A DNA stretch of 64,000 nucleotides from JACKII01 sp963807085. Lineage in GTDB: Bacteria; Pseudomonadota; Alphaproteobacteria; Bin95. The stretch is from assembly GCA_963807085.1 (NCBI GenBank), contig CAWEBB010000032.1:248001-312000 (forward strand). Direction: 5' to 3'. Each line of letters begins with the position of its first letter. Within the stretch, counting starts at the first letter, position 1. A program made the position numbers and the translations under genes. Below the pieces are notes generated by a model. It saw nothing but the letters and a program-made list of their open reading frames with translations. It was not told the origin of the DNA and did no database searches. Below, piece after piece: positions 1 through 8,543 of the stretch.

Positions 1-326
1 GGCGCGTTGAACGATCCGCCGGTGATTGCGATCCGACCCGGCGCATTTTCACGGCGAAAGGCGAGCGGTGTGCCGCAAGCGCCGCAGAACAGCCGGTCGA
101 GCCAGCGCCCGGATGCATCCGAAACATGGCGGTGAGCGTATGGCTGTGCGCCGGTTATGGCGACCGCCGCATGGTCGTACCAGACGCCGACCGCGCAGAC
201 GCTGCCGGACGTCTTTTGGCAGAAGGTGCAATGGCAAACGGAGACGCAAAGCGGCGGCCCGCCAGCCTCGTAACGGACCGCGCCGCACAGACAGCCCCCA
301 TGGTAAACGCTGACTGATCGAGTCAC
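1..326 (-). CDS. GFA (CENP-V/GFA) family protein, partial at left edge
   Basis: The gene starts on the minus strand and runs off the left end of the window, so its C-terminus is missing. The visible 108 codons carry the zinc-binding signature of the glutathione-dependent formaldehyde-activating family: GGCLCGAVRY at residues 10-19, CHCTFCQ at 31-37 and FCGACG at 80-85. Family members are small zinc proteins; most have no proven substrate, and the formaldehyde role is known for only a few. No ATG lies in frame near the first Cys motif, so the GTG at 324-326 is chosen because it gives the usual short N-terminus. A further upstream TTG is possible. Confidence 0.75.
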   Translation of the reverse strand, partial: MTRSVSVYHGGCLCGAVRYEAGGPPLCVSVCHCTFCQKTSGSVCAVGVWYDHAAVAITGAQPYAHRHVSDASGRWLDRLFCGACGTPLAFRRENAPGRIAITGGSFNA

Positions 327-382
327 AGGGCCAGTTTTGGCACCCGGACTTCGCGTTCCGTTTCGGCCCAATCCATCGACCT

Positions 383-667
383 TCAACCCTCGGCGGTGAC
401 CGGGTCGATCATCTTGCTGACGGGGGTGACCACGGTCGCCGGGAAGCCGCTCCGCTCTGCGTGCTCCTGCACCAGCCTTTCGTTGTCGGCGATATAGATG
501 CAGAAGGTCTTGTCGCCGGCGACGTAGGAGTGCTCCCACTGGATGTTTTTGCCTTCCGCCTTCATGGCGGCGAGTACCCCGTTGGAGGTACTGGCCGCCC
601 CCCGCAACTGGTCCCGCTCAAAAGTGCCGACGTCGGGGATGGCGCGTTCGATGACGTATCGGGGCAT
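383..667 (-). CDS. DUF4242 domain protein (SCO4226-like)
   Basis: A 94-residue protein matching the DUF4242 pattern: MPRYVIER at the N-terminus, then IQWEHSYV, FCIYIA and a closing MIDPVTAE. The family has a small ferredoxin-like alpha/beta fold. One Streptomyces member, SCO4226, binds nickel; the role here is unknown. The ATG at 665-667 is preferred over the TTG just before it because GGAG lies nine bases upstream. The gene stands alone, and its neighbours give no functional link. Confidence 0.75.
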   Translation of the reverse strand: MPRYVIERAIPDVGTFERDQLRGAASTSNGVLAAMKAEGKNIQWEHSYVAGDKTFCIYIADNERLVQEHAERSGFPATVVTPVSKMIDPVTAEG

Positions 668-670
668 CAA

Positions 671-1262
671 TCATCACTCCATTGCAAACAGAATCACCGT
701 AACGTCTATGATTGTAGCACTTTACGCGGATCTGACCAACTACCATTGAAGCCAATTCTCCACCAAGATTGTCTGCCTATTTGTGCATAGCAGTTCGAAT
801 CAGTGGGACCTGCGCCGATTTCGGCGCCTCGCTGCGATGAGCGAAGGCATGCACCGCTGATATCCTTCAGCGCGCCTTCGGCGACATTTGATCCGCCTTC
901 GGGCCCGACGACTGCTGGAGTCGCCTCAAGAGTTCCGAACAGGCGGCAGATTACGCGACCGCCGTCGCGTATCACCCATGCCATTGGTATGGCGAACACG
1001 AGGAAGATCGAAACCGTGGATAAGTATCAACAAGTATCGGGTGGCAAGGGAGCGCATGGGCGCGTCGGTCGCACAGTTGGCAATTAAGTCAAATCGAATT
1101 TGTTAATGAAAAGATAATTTTTTTCCTTGAATAAAAGGTAATATAGTACTCAATCCAAGTTAAGACATTTTGATACAATTTTTGCTTTGCCCTACAGAAT
1201 CCCTATCGCTAGGTTTCGTTCCGCTGCAAGGCGTGTTCAACTTATGGAAGGTGGTGGCTGCA
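671..1262. other. Intergenic region with AT-rich stretch before the beta-helix gene
   Basis: No convincing gene was found here. Open frames on both strands look like chance frames without family motifs. From about 1085 to 1200 the DNA becomes markedly AT-rich and presumably holds the promoter of the beta-helix gene. A possible pair is TTGATA near 1171 with TACAGA 17 bases downstream. This is weak, and no operator was recognised. Confidence 0.3.
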
Positions 1263-2708
1263 ATGATAAAGATGGGGTTAATATTGGGTGTATCGGCTGT
1301 GATGTTCACCGCTACGGTAGCCAATGCCCAAATTCTATACGCGCAATCCGATCGCGAACTGGCATTGGCACTTAGTAGTGCGCAGGGTGGCGAAACGATC
1401 GAGGTGGCGCCGGGGAACTATGGCCGGATTTGGATTATTGGCGGCAAATACAGCCAGGTCGTCGTGGGCAATACCCGCATTCGAACGACTACGTCAAACC
1501 TGCAGTCTGACGTCACGATTAAATCGCAATCGCTGAGCAACAAGGCAACCATTAAAAATATTGATATTCGGGGCTCAGACCGTTGGGCGTTTTCGGATGT
1601 CGACATCCGGCCGGGGTCTCAAGGCAAGTCTTTTTTCGCTGTAAAGTTTAACGGTAATGGCAATTCACTATCGAATTCATCGATTAGCTTCGGCGATTCA
1701 ACTAATTGGAGCAGACAAAATTGGAATAAAAACGCCGGACGTGGCGTATGGCTGAGAGGGGCAGACCAGACCGTCCAGAACACTCACTTTCAGAGCGTCA
1801 ACATGGGAGTGACCGTGGACCACAACGCCCCGAACGCTAGGATCATCAATAATACGATCGATGGGTTGTCCGGCGACGGCTTTCGGGCGCTTGGCGATCA
1901 CGGCCTGTATCAGAATAATCTGATTAAAAATTTCAAGGATGTTAACGGCAATCACGATGACTGCTTGCAAAGCTTCTCCAAGAAAAACGGGAGAGTCGGC
2001 GCTGGCGCAGTTGTTGGCGTTACCGTCAAGGGAAATGTTTGCATTGCCGCCGAAGACCAATCAGCGGATTTTTATTCGACACCGCAGGGGTATGTAGCAT
2101 TCCAAGGTGCGATGGATGACTGGGTGATTCAAGACAATGTTTTGGTGTCGTCTTCTTACCACGGCATTACTCTTGGCAATGCGAGTAACGCCACCATTAG
2201 CAACAATACGATCTTGGATGATAACCTCGCGGTTAAAGGCGCGAACTTCATGTGGATCCGGATCAATGGCGGGCAGACCGGCACAGGATCCCTCAGCAAC
2301 ACGATCGCCAATAACCTGGCCAATATTGTCATCGACAACCGCTTTGCCAACCTCAGCAACAATATTGAAATTCCCTACAGCGACTACGACAAATGGTTCG
2401 TCGATTGGCGGAACGGAGACTTTACTTTAAAATCGTCCGCTCCTGTCAGTGGCGTGGGTGCCGTTCTGGGCCTTGTTGGTGCAGCCGGCGTTGGCGGCGT
2501 TAGCGCAGCCGGCAGTGGCAGCGACGAAAATGCGGCGGCAAGTGCCGCGCCCTTCGCGCTGGCGGCTGCAGCCTTCGTGCCGTTCGATACCGGACCTGAA
2601 GAACTCGCCGTTCCTTTGCCGATGAGTGGGGTCCTGTTGCTGAGCGGGATGGGATTGCTGGCAGCGATGCGCCGACGCAGGTCCCGGGCAAAAGTCGATA
2701 TGGTTTGA
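1263..2708 (+). CDS. Secreted right-handed beta-helix protein with VPLPA-CTERM-type anchor
   Basis: A 481-residue exported protein. The ATG at 1263 gives a clean Sec signal peptide (MIKMG, a hydrophobic stretch, then ANAQ). The frame is open further upstream, but those residues do not look like coding sequence. The body has rungs rich in Asn, Ser and Gly, including GITLGNASNATISNNTI, typical of pectate-lyase-like parallel beta-helices. Such folds bind or cleave polysaccharides, but no catalytic set could be assigned. From about residue 450 comes VPLP-x-SG, a hydrophobic segment and an Arg cluster (MRRRR). This is the VPLPA/PEP-CTERM tripartite signal handled by exosortase-type systems, followed by surface anchoring or release. 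The base composition is more AT-rich than that of the neighbours, which may indicate transfer. No exosortase gene lies in the window. Confidence 0.8.
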   Translation: MIKMGLILGVSAVMFTATVANAQILYAQSDRELALALSSAQGGETIEVAPGNYGRIWIIGGKYSQVVVGNTRIRTTTSNLQSDVTIKSQSLSNKATIKNIDIRGSDRWAFSDVDIRPGSQGKSFFAVKFNGNGNSLSNSSISFGDSTNWSRQNWNKNAGRGVWLRGADQTVQNTHFQSVNMGVTVDHNAPNARIINNTIDGLSGDGFRALGDHGLYQNNLIKNFKDVNGNHDDCLQSFSKKNGRVGAGAVVGVTVKGNVCIAAEDQSADFYSTPQGYVAFQGAMDDWVIQDNVLVSSSYHGITLGNASNATISNNTILDDNLAVKGANFMWIRINGGQTGTGSLSNTIANNLANIVIDNRFANLSNNIEIPYSDYDKWFVDWRNGDFTLKSSAPVSGVGAVLGLVGAAGVGGVSAAGSGSDENAAASAAPFALAAAAFVPFDTGPEELAVPLPMSGVLLLSGMGLLAAMRRRRSRAKVDMV

Positions 2709-2733
2709 CAGAGGCACGGAAATCGACACGGCG

Positions 2734-2761
2734 GGGGAGGGGGCCTGCGGGCCCCCTCCCC
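2734..2761 (+). terminator. GC-rich hairpin after the beta-helix gene
   Basis: A perfect 12-bp inverted repeat (GGGGAGGGGGCC and its complement) with a 4-base TGCG loop lies 25 bases after the stop codon. No T-tract follows, so it is a plausible but not a classical intrinsic terminator. Confidence 0.5.
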
Positions 2762-2777
2762 GCCCTCGCGCTTTGCC

Positions 2778-2881
2778 GCATCCGCTTTGCAACGACTTTC
2801 ACTAAAGCATCCGCTTCGCGCCGATGTTCACCAACGCATCCGCTTCGCGATGATGTTCACTAACGCATCCGCTTCGCGATG
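2778..2881. repeat. 29-bp tandem repeat running into the permease stop codon
   Basis: Four units begin at 2778, 2807, 2836 and 2865, each starting GCATCCGCTT. The spacing is exactly 29 bp and the last unit is partial. The third and fourth units overlap the 3' end of the minus-strand permease gene, including its stop codon (2860-2862) and its last codons, which encode IAKRMR. The array looks like duplication of that gene end. It has no spacers, so it is not a CRISPR array. Confidence 0.8.
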
Positions 2882-3768
2882 CGGGGATCCAGCGAGTCTC
2901 GCAGGCCGTCGCCCAGCACGTTCACCGCCAGCACTGTCACGGCCAGGAAGGCGCCGGGGAAGAAGATGATCCAGGGCGCGATCTGGAAATAGGTGCGGCC
3001 CTCCGCCATGATATTGCCCCAACTGGGAATTTCGGGCGGCGTGCCAGCGCCCAGAAATGACAGAATCGCTTCGAACACCACGGCGCTCGCAAAGACATAG
3101 GTCGCCTGCACGATCAGCGGCGCGACGGCGTTGGGCAGCAGGTGGCGCAGCATGATGCGCGGCAGGCTGACGCCGGAAACCACCGCGGCCTCGATGTAGG
3201 GCATCTCGCGGATGGTGAGGACGACCGAGCGCACCAGGCGTACGACGCGCGGCACCTCGGGAATGGTGATGGCGATGATCACATTGGTGATTGAAGCGCC
3301 CGCCAGTGCCACCAGCGCGATGGCGACCAGAATCCCCGGAATGGCCATCAACCCGTCCATGATCCGCATGACGATGGCGTCCAGCCAGCGGATATAGCCC
3401 GCCATCAGGCCGATAACCAGGCCGACCACCGTCGCCACCGCCGCCACGGAAAGCCCGACCACCAGTGAGATCTGGCCGCCATGGATGACGCGGGCGAACA
3501 CGTCCCGGCCCAGAAAGTCGGTGCCGAACGGTCCGATATCGCCGAGCGGGCTTTCAAACCCCGGCGGCTTCAGGCGCACGATGGGGTTGATGCGCAGCGG
3601 GTCCGGCGTGATCCAATAGGCAAAGATGGAAAGCAGGCTCATCACCACCAGGATAACGAAGCCCACCACGGCCGTCGGGTGCTTGCGCATGAGCCGCTTC
3701 ACGCGGGTCGCGAACGGCGGGCGGGTGGGCAGACCCGCGGCGGCGGCGCTTTCGCTGACGGCCGTCAT
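2860..3768 (-). CDS. Peptide/nickel-type ABC transporter permease (DppC-like)
   Basis: A 302-residue inner-membrane permease of the binding-protein-dependent DppC/OppC family. It has an N-terminal cytoplasmic segment (KRLMRKHPTAVVG), a first membrane helix, a periplasmic stretch containing GTDFLGRDVFARV, and a five-helix core. The EAA-type coupling loop reads YIEAAVVSGVSLPRIMLRHLLPN. The start codon shares one base with the upstream permease stop (TGATG), so the two are translationally coupled. The C-terminal codons lie within a 29-bp tandem repeat. No ATP-binding genes follow in this window, so the importer needs an ATPase encoded elsewhere. Confidence 0.88.
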   Translation of the reverse strand: MTAVSESAAAAGLPTRPPFATRVKRLMRKHPTAVVGFVILVVMSLLSIFAYWITPDPLRINPIVRLKPPGFESPLGDIGPFGTDFLGRDVFARVIHGGQISLVVGLSVAAVATVVGLVIGLMAGYIRWLDAIVMRIMDGLMAIPGILVAIALVALAGASITNVIIAITIPEVPRVVRLVRSVVLTIREMPYIEAAVVSGVSLPRIMLRHLLPNAVAPLIVQATYVFASAVVFEAILSFLGAGTPPEIPSWGNIMAEGRTYFQIAPWIIFFPGAFLAVTVLAVNVLGDGLRDSLDPRIAKRMR

Positions 3769-4709
3769 CAATAGCGGATCCTCGGGTCCAGAAAGGTGTA
3801 GGACAGGTCGATCAGCAGGTTCACCAGCACGTAGATGCCGCTGAAGATCAGGATCACGCCCTGGATGATGGGGTAGTCGCGCCGCAACACGGCGTCGATG
3901 GTCAGGCGGCCGAGGCCCGGAATGTTGAACACGCTCTCGGTCACGACGACACCGCCGATCAACAGGGCGACGCCCACCCCGATGATCGTCACGATCGGGA
4001 TCGCGGCATTCTTGAGCGCGTGGCGCATCAGCAGCGATCCGTTGCTCGCGCCCTTGGCCCTTGCGGTGCGGATATAATCCTCCGTCAGCACTTCCATCAG
4101 GCTGGCCCGAGTCATGCGGGCGATCAGCGCAACATAGACCGAGCCGAGCGCCAGCGTCGGCAGGGCGATGGACGCGAGGAAGGGGCCGATGCCGTCGGCG
4201 ATGGGTTTGTAGCCCTGCACTGGAAACCAGCCGAGGCGGATGGAGAACGCCCACATCAGGGCATAACCAATGACGAACACCGGTACGGAAAAGCCAAGTA
4301 CGGCGAAGATCATCACGCTTCGGTCGATCCAGGTGTGCGCCTTCCAGGCCGCGATCACGCCCATCGGCACGGCAACGATGATGGCGAAGATCATGGTGCA
4401 GACGGCAAGCGCCAAGGTCGGCTCCAGCCGCTGGCCGATCAGCTTGGAGACCGGCAGGTTCGAGAAAATTGAGATGCCAAGATCGCCGGTCAGCACATTG
4501 CCGAGCCACGTAAAGAACTGAACATAGAGCGGCCGGTTCAGGCCGAGCTGTTCGCGGATACGCTCGATATCTTCGGGGCGGGCATAGTCGCCCGCGATCA
4601 CCACGGCCGGGTCGCCCGGCGTGAGGTAGAGCAACAGGAACACGAATACCGCGACCACCGCCATGACGGGAATGGTCGAGAGGATGCGGCGGATTATGTA
4701 GGCGTACAT
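3768..4709 (-). CDS. Peptide/nickel-type ABC transporter permease (DppB-like)
   Basis: A 313-residue permease starting MYAYIIRRIL, the usual DppB N-terminus with a membrane helix that begins at once. It carries the conserved LTPGDPA segment and the coupling loop with DYIRTARAKG. The frame is open for 26 codons upstream, but the ATG at 4707-4709 fits the family length and start. It forms the channel with the DppC-like protein encoded just downstream and receives substrate from the binding protein encoded upstream. An 88-bp palindromic repeat separates it from that binding-protein gene. Confidence 0.88.
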   Translation of the reverse strand: MYAYIIRRILSTIPVMAVVAVFVFLLLYLTPGDPAVVIAGDYARPEDIERIREQLGLNRPLYVQFFTWLGNVLTGDLGISIFSNLPVSKLIGQRLEPTLALAVCTMIFAIIVAVPMGVIAAWKAHTWIDRSVMIFAVLGFSVPVFVIGYALMWAFSIRLGWFPVQGYKPIADGIGPFLASIALPTLALGSVYVALIARMTRASLMEVLTEDYIRTARAKGASNGSLLMRHALKNAAIPIVTIIGVGVALLIGGVVVTESVFNIPGLGRLTIDAVLRRDYPIIQGVILIFSGIYVLVNLLIDLSYTFLDPRIRY

Positions 4710-4761
4710 GAGAAGGCAGGAGCTTTCGCGTGTCGATCCGCTAACGGCTGCAACAACAATC

Positions 4762-4849
4762 GTCATTCCGAGCCGGAGGCGAAGCAATCCAGTGCTCGCA
4801 ATGCGTTGGCAACTAGATTGCTTCGTCGGCTGCGCCTTCTCGCAATGAC
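4762..4849. repeat. Palindromic intergenic repeat
   Basis: Imperfect inverted arms: GTCATTCCGAGCCGGAGGCG then GAAGCAATCCAG on the left, and CTAGATTGCTTCG through CGCAATGAC on the right. The arms fold into a long hairpin. The GTCATT...GAAGCAATCC pattern is a widespread intergenic repeat family in proteobacteria. It sits between the binding-protein stop and the permease start, where it could lower downstream expression or protect the upstream mRNA. Confidence 0.7.
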
Positions 4850-4876
4850 AACGAACTTACAATTTGCTGGAGAACC

Positions 4877-6460
4877 TTACCCCGGCACGTCGACGTTCCA
4901 GAAGAACGGCACGGGCGACACCAGCACGCCGGTCAGACCCTTGCGCCAGGCCATCGGCTGGAACCACTGGCCGTAGTTAACGTAAGGGATGGTCTCGAAC
5001 GCGCGCTTCTGAATGTCTACCGCGATCGCGCGCTGCTTTTCCGGGTCGGTTGCGCGGGCGAAGGAGTCGCGCAGTTCCTCCATCTTCGGGTCGTCCGGCC
5101 AGCCGAACCAGGCGCGCTCCTTGCCGCCGCCGGAAATGCCGCTGTTGGAGATCGGCGACTGGACATCGGCGCCGGTGGAGTAGGTGTGGAAAATGTTCCA
5201 GCCGCCCTCGTCGACCGGTTTCATCACTGCGCGCCGCGAGGTAAGCGTCGACCAGTCCATCGCCTGCACTTCCACATCGAAGCCCATATCCCGCAGAACC
5301 TGAGCGGTGACCAGCGATGCGCTGTTGAGCAGGGGAATGTCGGTCGGCTGCATCAGCACGACCTTGTGACCCATCGCGCCCGCCTCTTCCAGCATGGCGC
5401 GGGCCTTCTCCATATCGCCTTCCAAATAGCCATCGCTGCCGGCTTCCGAGCCGTAGGGCGTGTCGCAGATCAGATAGGCCTTGCAGGTCTTGTAGAGCTC
5501 CGGATCGCCTACGATGGCTTGCAGATAGGTTTCCTGCGGCGTCGCCATGGCCAACGCCTGGCGGACCTTCGCGTCATCGAAAGGCGGGTATAGATGGTTC
5601 GGCCGCATCCAACCTTGGGTGCCGAGCGGGTCGATCACCTCGACGACGATGTTTTCTTGCATTCGCATCAGCGGCACCATGTCCGGCGAGGGCGTTTCCC
5701 AAAGATCGACCTCGCCATTCTGAAGTGCGTTCATCGACGTTGCCGGATCGGGAATATAAAGCCATTCTACCCGATCGACCTTGACGACCTTGCCGCCGGC
5801 GGCGGCAGAGGCGGGCTCGTCACGGGGCACGTAGTCTTCGTTCTTGACGTAGACGACCTTGGAGCCCGGAACCCATTCGTCCTGGACGAACTTGAACGGG
5901 CCGGAGCCGACGATCTCGGTCACCTGGGTAAAGGCGTCGGTTTCCGCGTGCTCCTTTTTCATCATGAACGGCACGTTGGAACTGATCTTGCCGAGCGAGG
6001 CGAGCACCAGGCCATATGGCTCTTTCAGGACCAGCTTGAAGGTTTTGTCGTCGACCGCTTCCATGCTGGCGGTGAAGTCCGCCAGTTTCTGCCCCATCGT
6101 GTCCCGCTTGCTCCAGCGCTCGATGGAGGCGATGCAGTCTTCCGCCGTCACCGGGTCGCCGTCGTGCCATTTCAGGCCGTCGCGCAGCGTAAAGGTCCAG
6201 GTCAGCCCGTCATCGCTCAGCGAGTACTCACCAACCATCTGGGGCTGCACTTCGCCCTCTTCATCGACCGCAAACAGCGTATCGTAGACCATATAGCCAT
6301 GGTTTCGGGTGATGTAGGCCGTGGTCCAGATGGGGTCCACGTTCTTCAGGTCGGCGTGCGGAACAACCCGCAACACCTTTTCGGCGCTGGCGGCGCCAAG
6401 CATGGCCGCGGCGACGGCGGCAATGCCGATGCCTTTGGCCAAGGTCGGAAGCATGCGCAT
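4877..6460 (-). CDS. ABC transporter substrate-binding protein, family 5
   Basis: A 527-residue periplasmic binding protein of the SBP_bac_5 (DppA/OppA) family. It starts MRMLPTLAKG with a Sec signal peptide ending near ASA. It then shows the family pattern: VDPIWTTAYITRNHGYMVYDTL, LRDGLKWHDGDPVTAEDC and, late, FETIPYVNYGQW. The start at 6460 is chosen for GGAGGG six bases upstream and for the signal peptide; an earlier ATG at 6514 would add 18 unlikely residues. It delivers di- or oligopeptides, or related solutes, to the two downstream permeases. The divergent M81 peptidase suggests a peptide-like substrate. Confidence 0.88.
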   Translation of the reverse strand: MRMLPTLAKGIGIAAVAAAMLGAASAEKVLRVVPHADLKNVDPIWTTAYITRNHGYMVYDTLFAVDEEGEVQPQMVGEYSLSDDGLTWTFTLRDGLKWHDGDPVTAEDCIASIERWSKRDTMGQKLADFTASMEAVDDKTFKLVLKEPYGLVLASLGKISSNVPFMMKKEHAETDAFTQVTEIVGSGPFKFVQDEWVPGSKVVYVKNEDYVPRDEPASAAAGGKVVKVDRVEWLYIPDPATSMNALQNGEVDLWETPSPDMVPLMRMQENIVVEVIDPLGTQGWMRPNHLYPPFDDAKVRQALAMATPQETYLQAIVGDPELYKTCKAYLICDTPYGSEAGSDGYLEGDMEKARAMLEEAGAMGHKVVLMQPTDIPLLNSASLVTAQVLRDMGFDVEVQAMDWSTLTSRRAVMKPVDEGGWNIFHTYSTGADVQSPISNSGISGGGKERAWFGWPDDPKMEELRDSFARATDPEKQRAIAVDIQKRAFETIPYVNYGQWFQPMAWRKGLTGVLVSPVPFFWNVDVPG

Positions 6461-6752
6461 CTCAGACCCTCCGTTAAGCGTTGTTGCATGCCGTATGGCA
6501 CGCTTATTGGTCAAGCAAGCGCCGTGCCAAAGCGGCGATCAACGCTTACACCCGGCACTCCTCCCAGTGTGAAATGCTTTGGGCGCTGAAACCCTAACGC
6601 GGCAAAGGGTGCATATGCCAGCCTGAAATCGGGGCGAGCTTGATAGATAGGAGAGCGCGCCTACTGGCCTCGAATATAGGGATATGCGTATTCTCTTGCT
6701 ATCTTCTGCCAGCCAACAACGCCATCTCCCGGCCAATAGGAGCGTCCGTTCC
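6461..6752. promoter_or_regulatory. Divergent intergenic region between importer and peptidase
   Basis: About 290 bases separate the minus-strand importer operon from the plus-strand peptidase gene, so promoters for both directions must lie here. No clear -35/-10 pair or operator was recognised. Confidence 0.35.
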
Positions 6753-8216
6753 ATGCGCGTGTTCATTGCCTGTCTCGGCACCGAAACCAATACGTTCTCG
6801 CCATTGCCCACCGGCTGGGCAACCTTCGCTGACACCATGCTGTTCCGCGATGGCCTGAAGGCTACCGACCACGAGCCGATGCTGTTCTCCGAGCCCCTGC
6901 ATGTCTGGCGCCGGCAAGCCGAGGCGCGCGGCTGGGAGGTGGTGGAAAGCATCGCCGCCTTCGCCCAGCCGGCCGGCGTCTGCGTCAGGAGCGTCTATGA
7001 AAGCCTGCGGGACGAGATGCTGCGCGATCTGGAGGCGGCGATGCCGGTCGATATCGCGCTCATCAACATGCATGGCGCCATGGTGGCAGAAGGGTATTTG
7101 GACTGCGAAGGCGACATGCTCGGCCGCATTCGCGCCATGATCGGGCCGGACAGGGTGCTGGGCGGGGAGTTGGACCTGCATTGCTCGGTCACGCCGGAGA
7201 TGGTGGGGGCGGCCGACGTGCTGGTCACGTTCAAGGAATACCCGCATGTGGATGCGCCGGCGCGGGCCAAGGAACTGTTCGATATCTGCGCCCGCACCGC
7301 GGCGGGCGAGGCAAGGCCCGTCATGGCTCGCTATGACCTGCGCATGATCAATACCTGGCGCACGCCGTTCGAGCCCACCCGCAGCTTCGTCGACCGCTTG
7401 CAATCGCTGGAGGGCAAGGACGGCATCCTCTCCATCAGCTTCGCCCATGGCTTTCCCTGGGGCGATGTGCCGGAGGCGTCGGCGAAAATGCTGGTGGTGG
7501 CCGATGGTGACGAGGCCAAGGCGGCGGCACTTGCCGAAAAATTGGGCAAGGAAGTGTGGGCAATGCGCGAGGCGACCGCCATGCCGCCCCGCGACATGAA
7601 CGAGATATTGGACGAGGCCGCCGGCCACAACAAAGGCCCGGTGATCATCGCCGATACGTCGGACAATGCCGGCGGCGGCGCGCCGTCGGATGCGACCTAC
7701 CTGCTGCAGGCGGCGCTCGACAAGGGCATGACCGGCATCGCGAGCGGCCTTTATTGGGACCCCACCGCCGTCCGCTTCTGCGAGGAAGCCGGCGAGGGCG
7801 CCACGCTCGACCTGCGCATCGGCGGCAAGGTCGGCAAGGCAAGCGGTGCGCCGCTGGACCTGCGGGTGACGGTGAAGAAGATTTCCCACGACGCGAAGCA
7901 GACCTTCGGCACTTCCACCAACGATTTGGGCACCGCGGTCTGGCTGCAGATGGAGGGCGATATCGACCTGGTGCTGAATACCCAACGCACCCAGGTGTTC
8001 CACCCGAACGCGTTCACCCAACTTGGCATCGATCTGAGCGCCAAGAGAATGGTGTTCGTCAAAAGCAGCCAGCATTTCTACGCGGGTTTCAACCCGATGG
8101 CGGAAGCAGTGCTTTATTGCGCGACGCCCGGCGCGATCGCCCCGCATTACGGCGTCATCCCGTTCAAGGTGTTCACCCAGCCCTATTGGCCCAAGGTGGA
8201 AAATCCTTTCACGTAG
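6753..8216 (+). CDS. M81 family metallopeptidase (MlrC-like)
   Basis: A 487-residue protein of the M81/DUF1485 family, named after MlrC, which cleaves linearised microcystin peptides. Conserved blocks include RVFIACLGTETNTFSPL at the N-terminus, NMHGAMVAEG, the metal-ligand region GGELDLHCSVT, and ADTSDNAGGGAPSDAT. The ATG at 6753 has AGGAG ten bases upstream; the open frame before it looks non-coding. Homologues are often encoded beside peptide ABC importers, as here (divergent), so a role in breaking down imported peptides or amides is likely. No signal peptide is seen, so it acts in the cytoplasm. Its true substrate cannot be read from sequence. Confidence 0.85.
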   Translation: MRVFIACLGTETNTFSPLPTGWATFADTMLFRDGLKATDHEPMLFSEPLHVWRRQAEARGWEVVESIAAFAQPAGVCVRSVYESLRDEMLRDLEAAMPVDIALINMHGAMVAEGYLDCEGDMLGRIRAMIGPDRVLGGELDLHCSVTPEMVGAADVLVTFKEYPHVDAPARAKELFDICARTAAGEARPVMARYDLRMINTWRTPFEPTRSFVDRLQSLEGKDGILSISFAHGFPWGDVPEASAKMLVVADGDEAKAAALAEKLGKEVWAMREATAMPPRDMNEILDEAAGHNKGPVIIADTSDNAGGGAPSDATYLLQAALDKGMTGIASGLYWDPTAVRFCEEAGEGATLDLRIGGKVGKASGAPLDLRVTVKKISHDAKQTFGTSTNDLGTAVWLQMEGDIDLVLNTQRTQVFHPNAFTQLGIDLSAKRMVFVKSSQHFYAGFNPMAEAVLYCATPGAIAPHYGVIPFKVFTQPYWPKVENPFT

Positions 8217-8543
8217 CAGGCTGGATCCGCAGGCAGCAAAACGAATATCATAGTAGCACATTGCAGTTAAAAGTCGGGAGCAATCAAATAGATCGCTGCC
8301 ATTTATATATAAACATATAGAAATCAATGATATTATATTGCAGGTACTCTCTGCCTTCGGATGTTTAGAAAATTCTGTGCCTGTGAAATGGTTCACTCAC
8401 CCGCATTTTGTTTGCGCGGTATCTTGCGGGCGGTTTCAGATGGGTTCATGCTTCGATGCAGGTCGAAAGCCGATGGGCAGTCCGTCTCGCGTTATCAGTG
8501 ACGGATTTGTCCGCGGACTGCCACGATGATGGGAGGCGCGCTG
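8217..8543 (+). promoter_or_regulatory. AT-rich leader before the contractile-system operon
   Basis: A 327-base gap without a supported gene. From about 8240 to 8345 it is strongly AT-rich against a GC-rich background (repeated TATATA, ATATAG and TATTATAT). It is the only sizeable gap before the 25-kb operon and therefore the likely site of its main promoter. No operator or sigma-factor box could be assigned with confidence. Confidence 0.4.

Noticed and set aside
2778..2881. 29-bp repeats as a CRISPR array
   Set aside because: Units are contiguous with no spacers, and they copy the end of the neighbouring gene. No cas genes are present.
2860..4509. A single 549-codon permease frame
   Set aside because: Its first half is a shadow of the DppB-like gene. 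The real DppC-like start is at 3768, coupled to the preceding stop.
5594..6589. Long plus-strand open frame opposite the binding protein
   Set aside because: It is antisense to a clear SBP gene and has no family motif; such frames are common in high-GC DNA.
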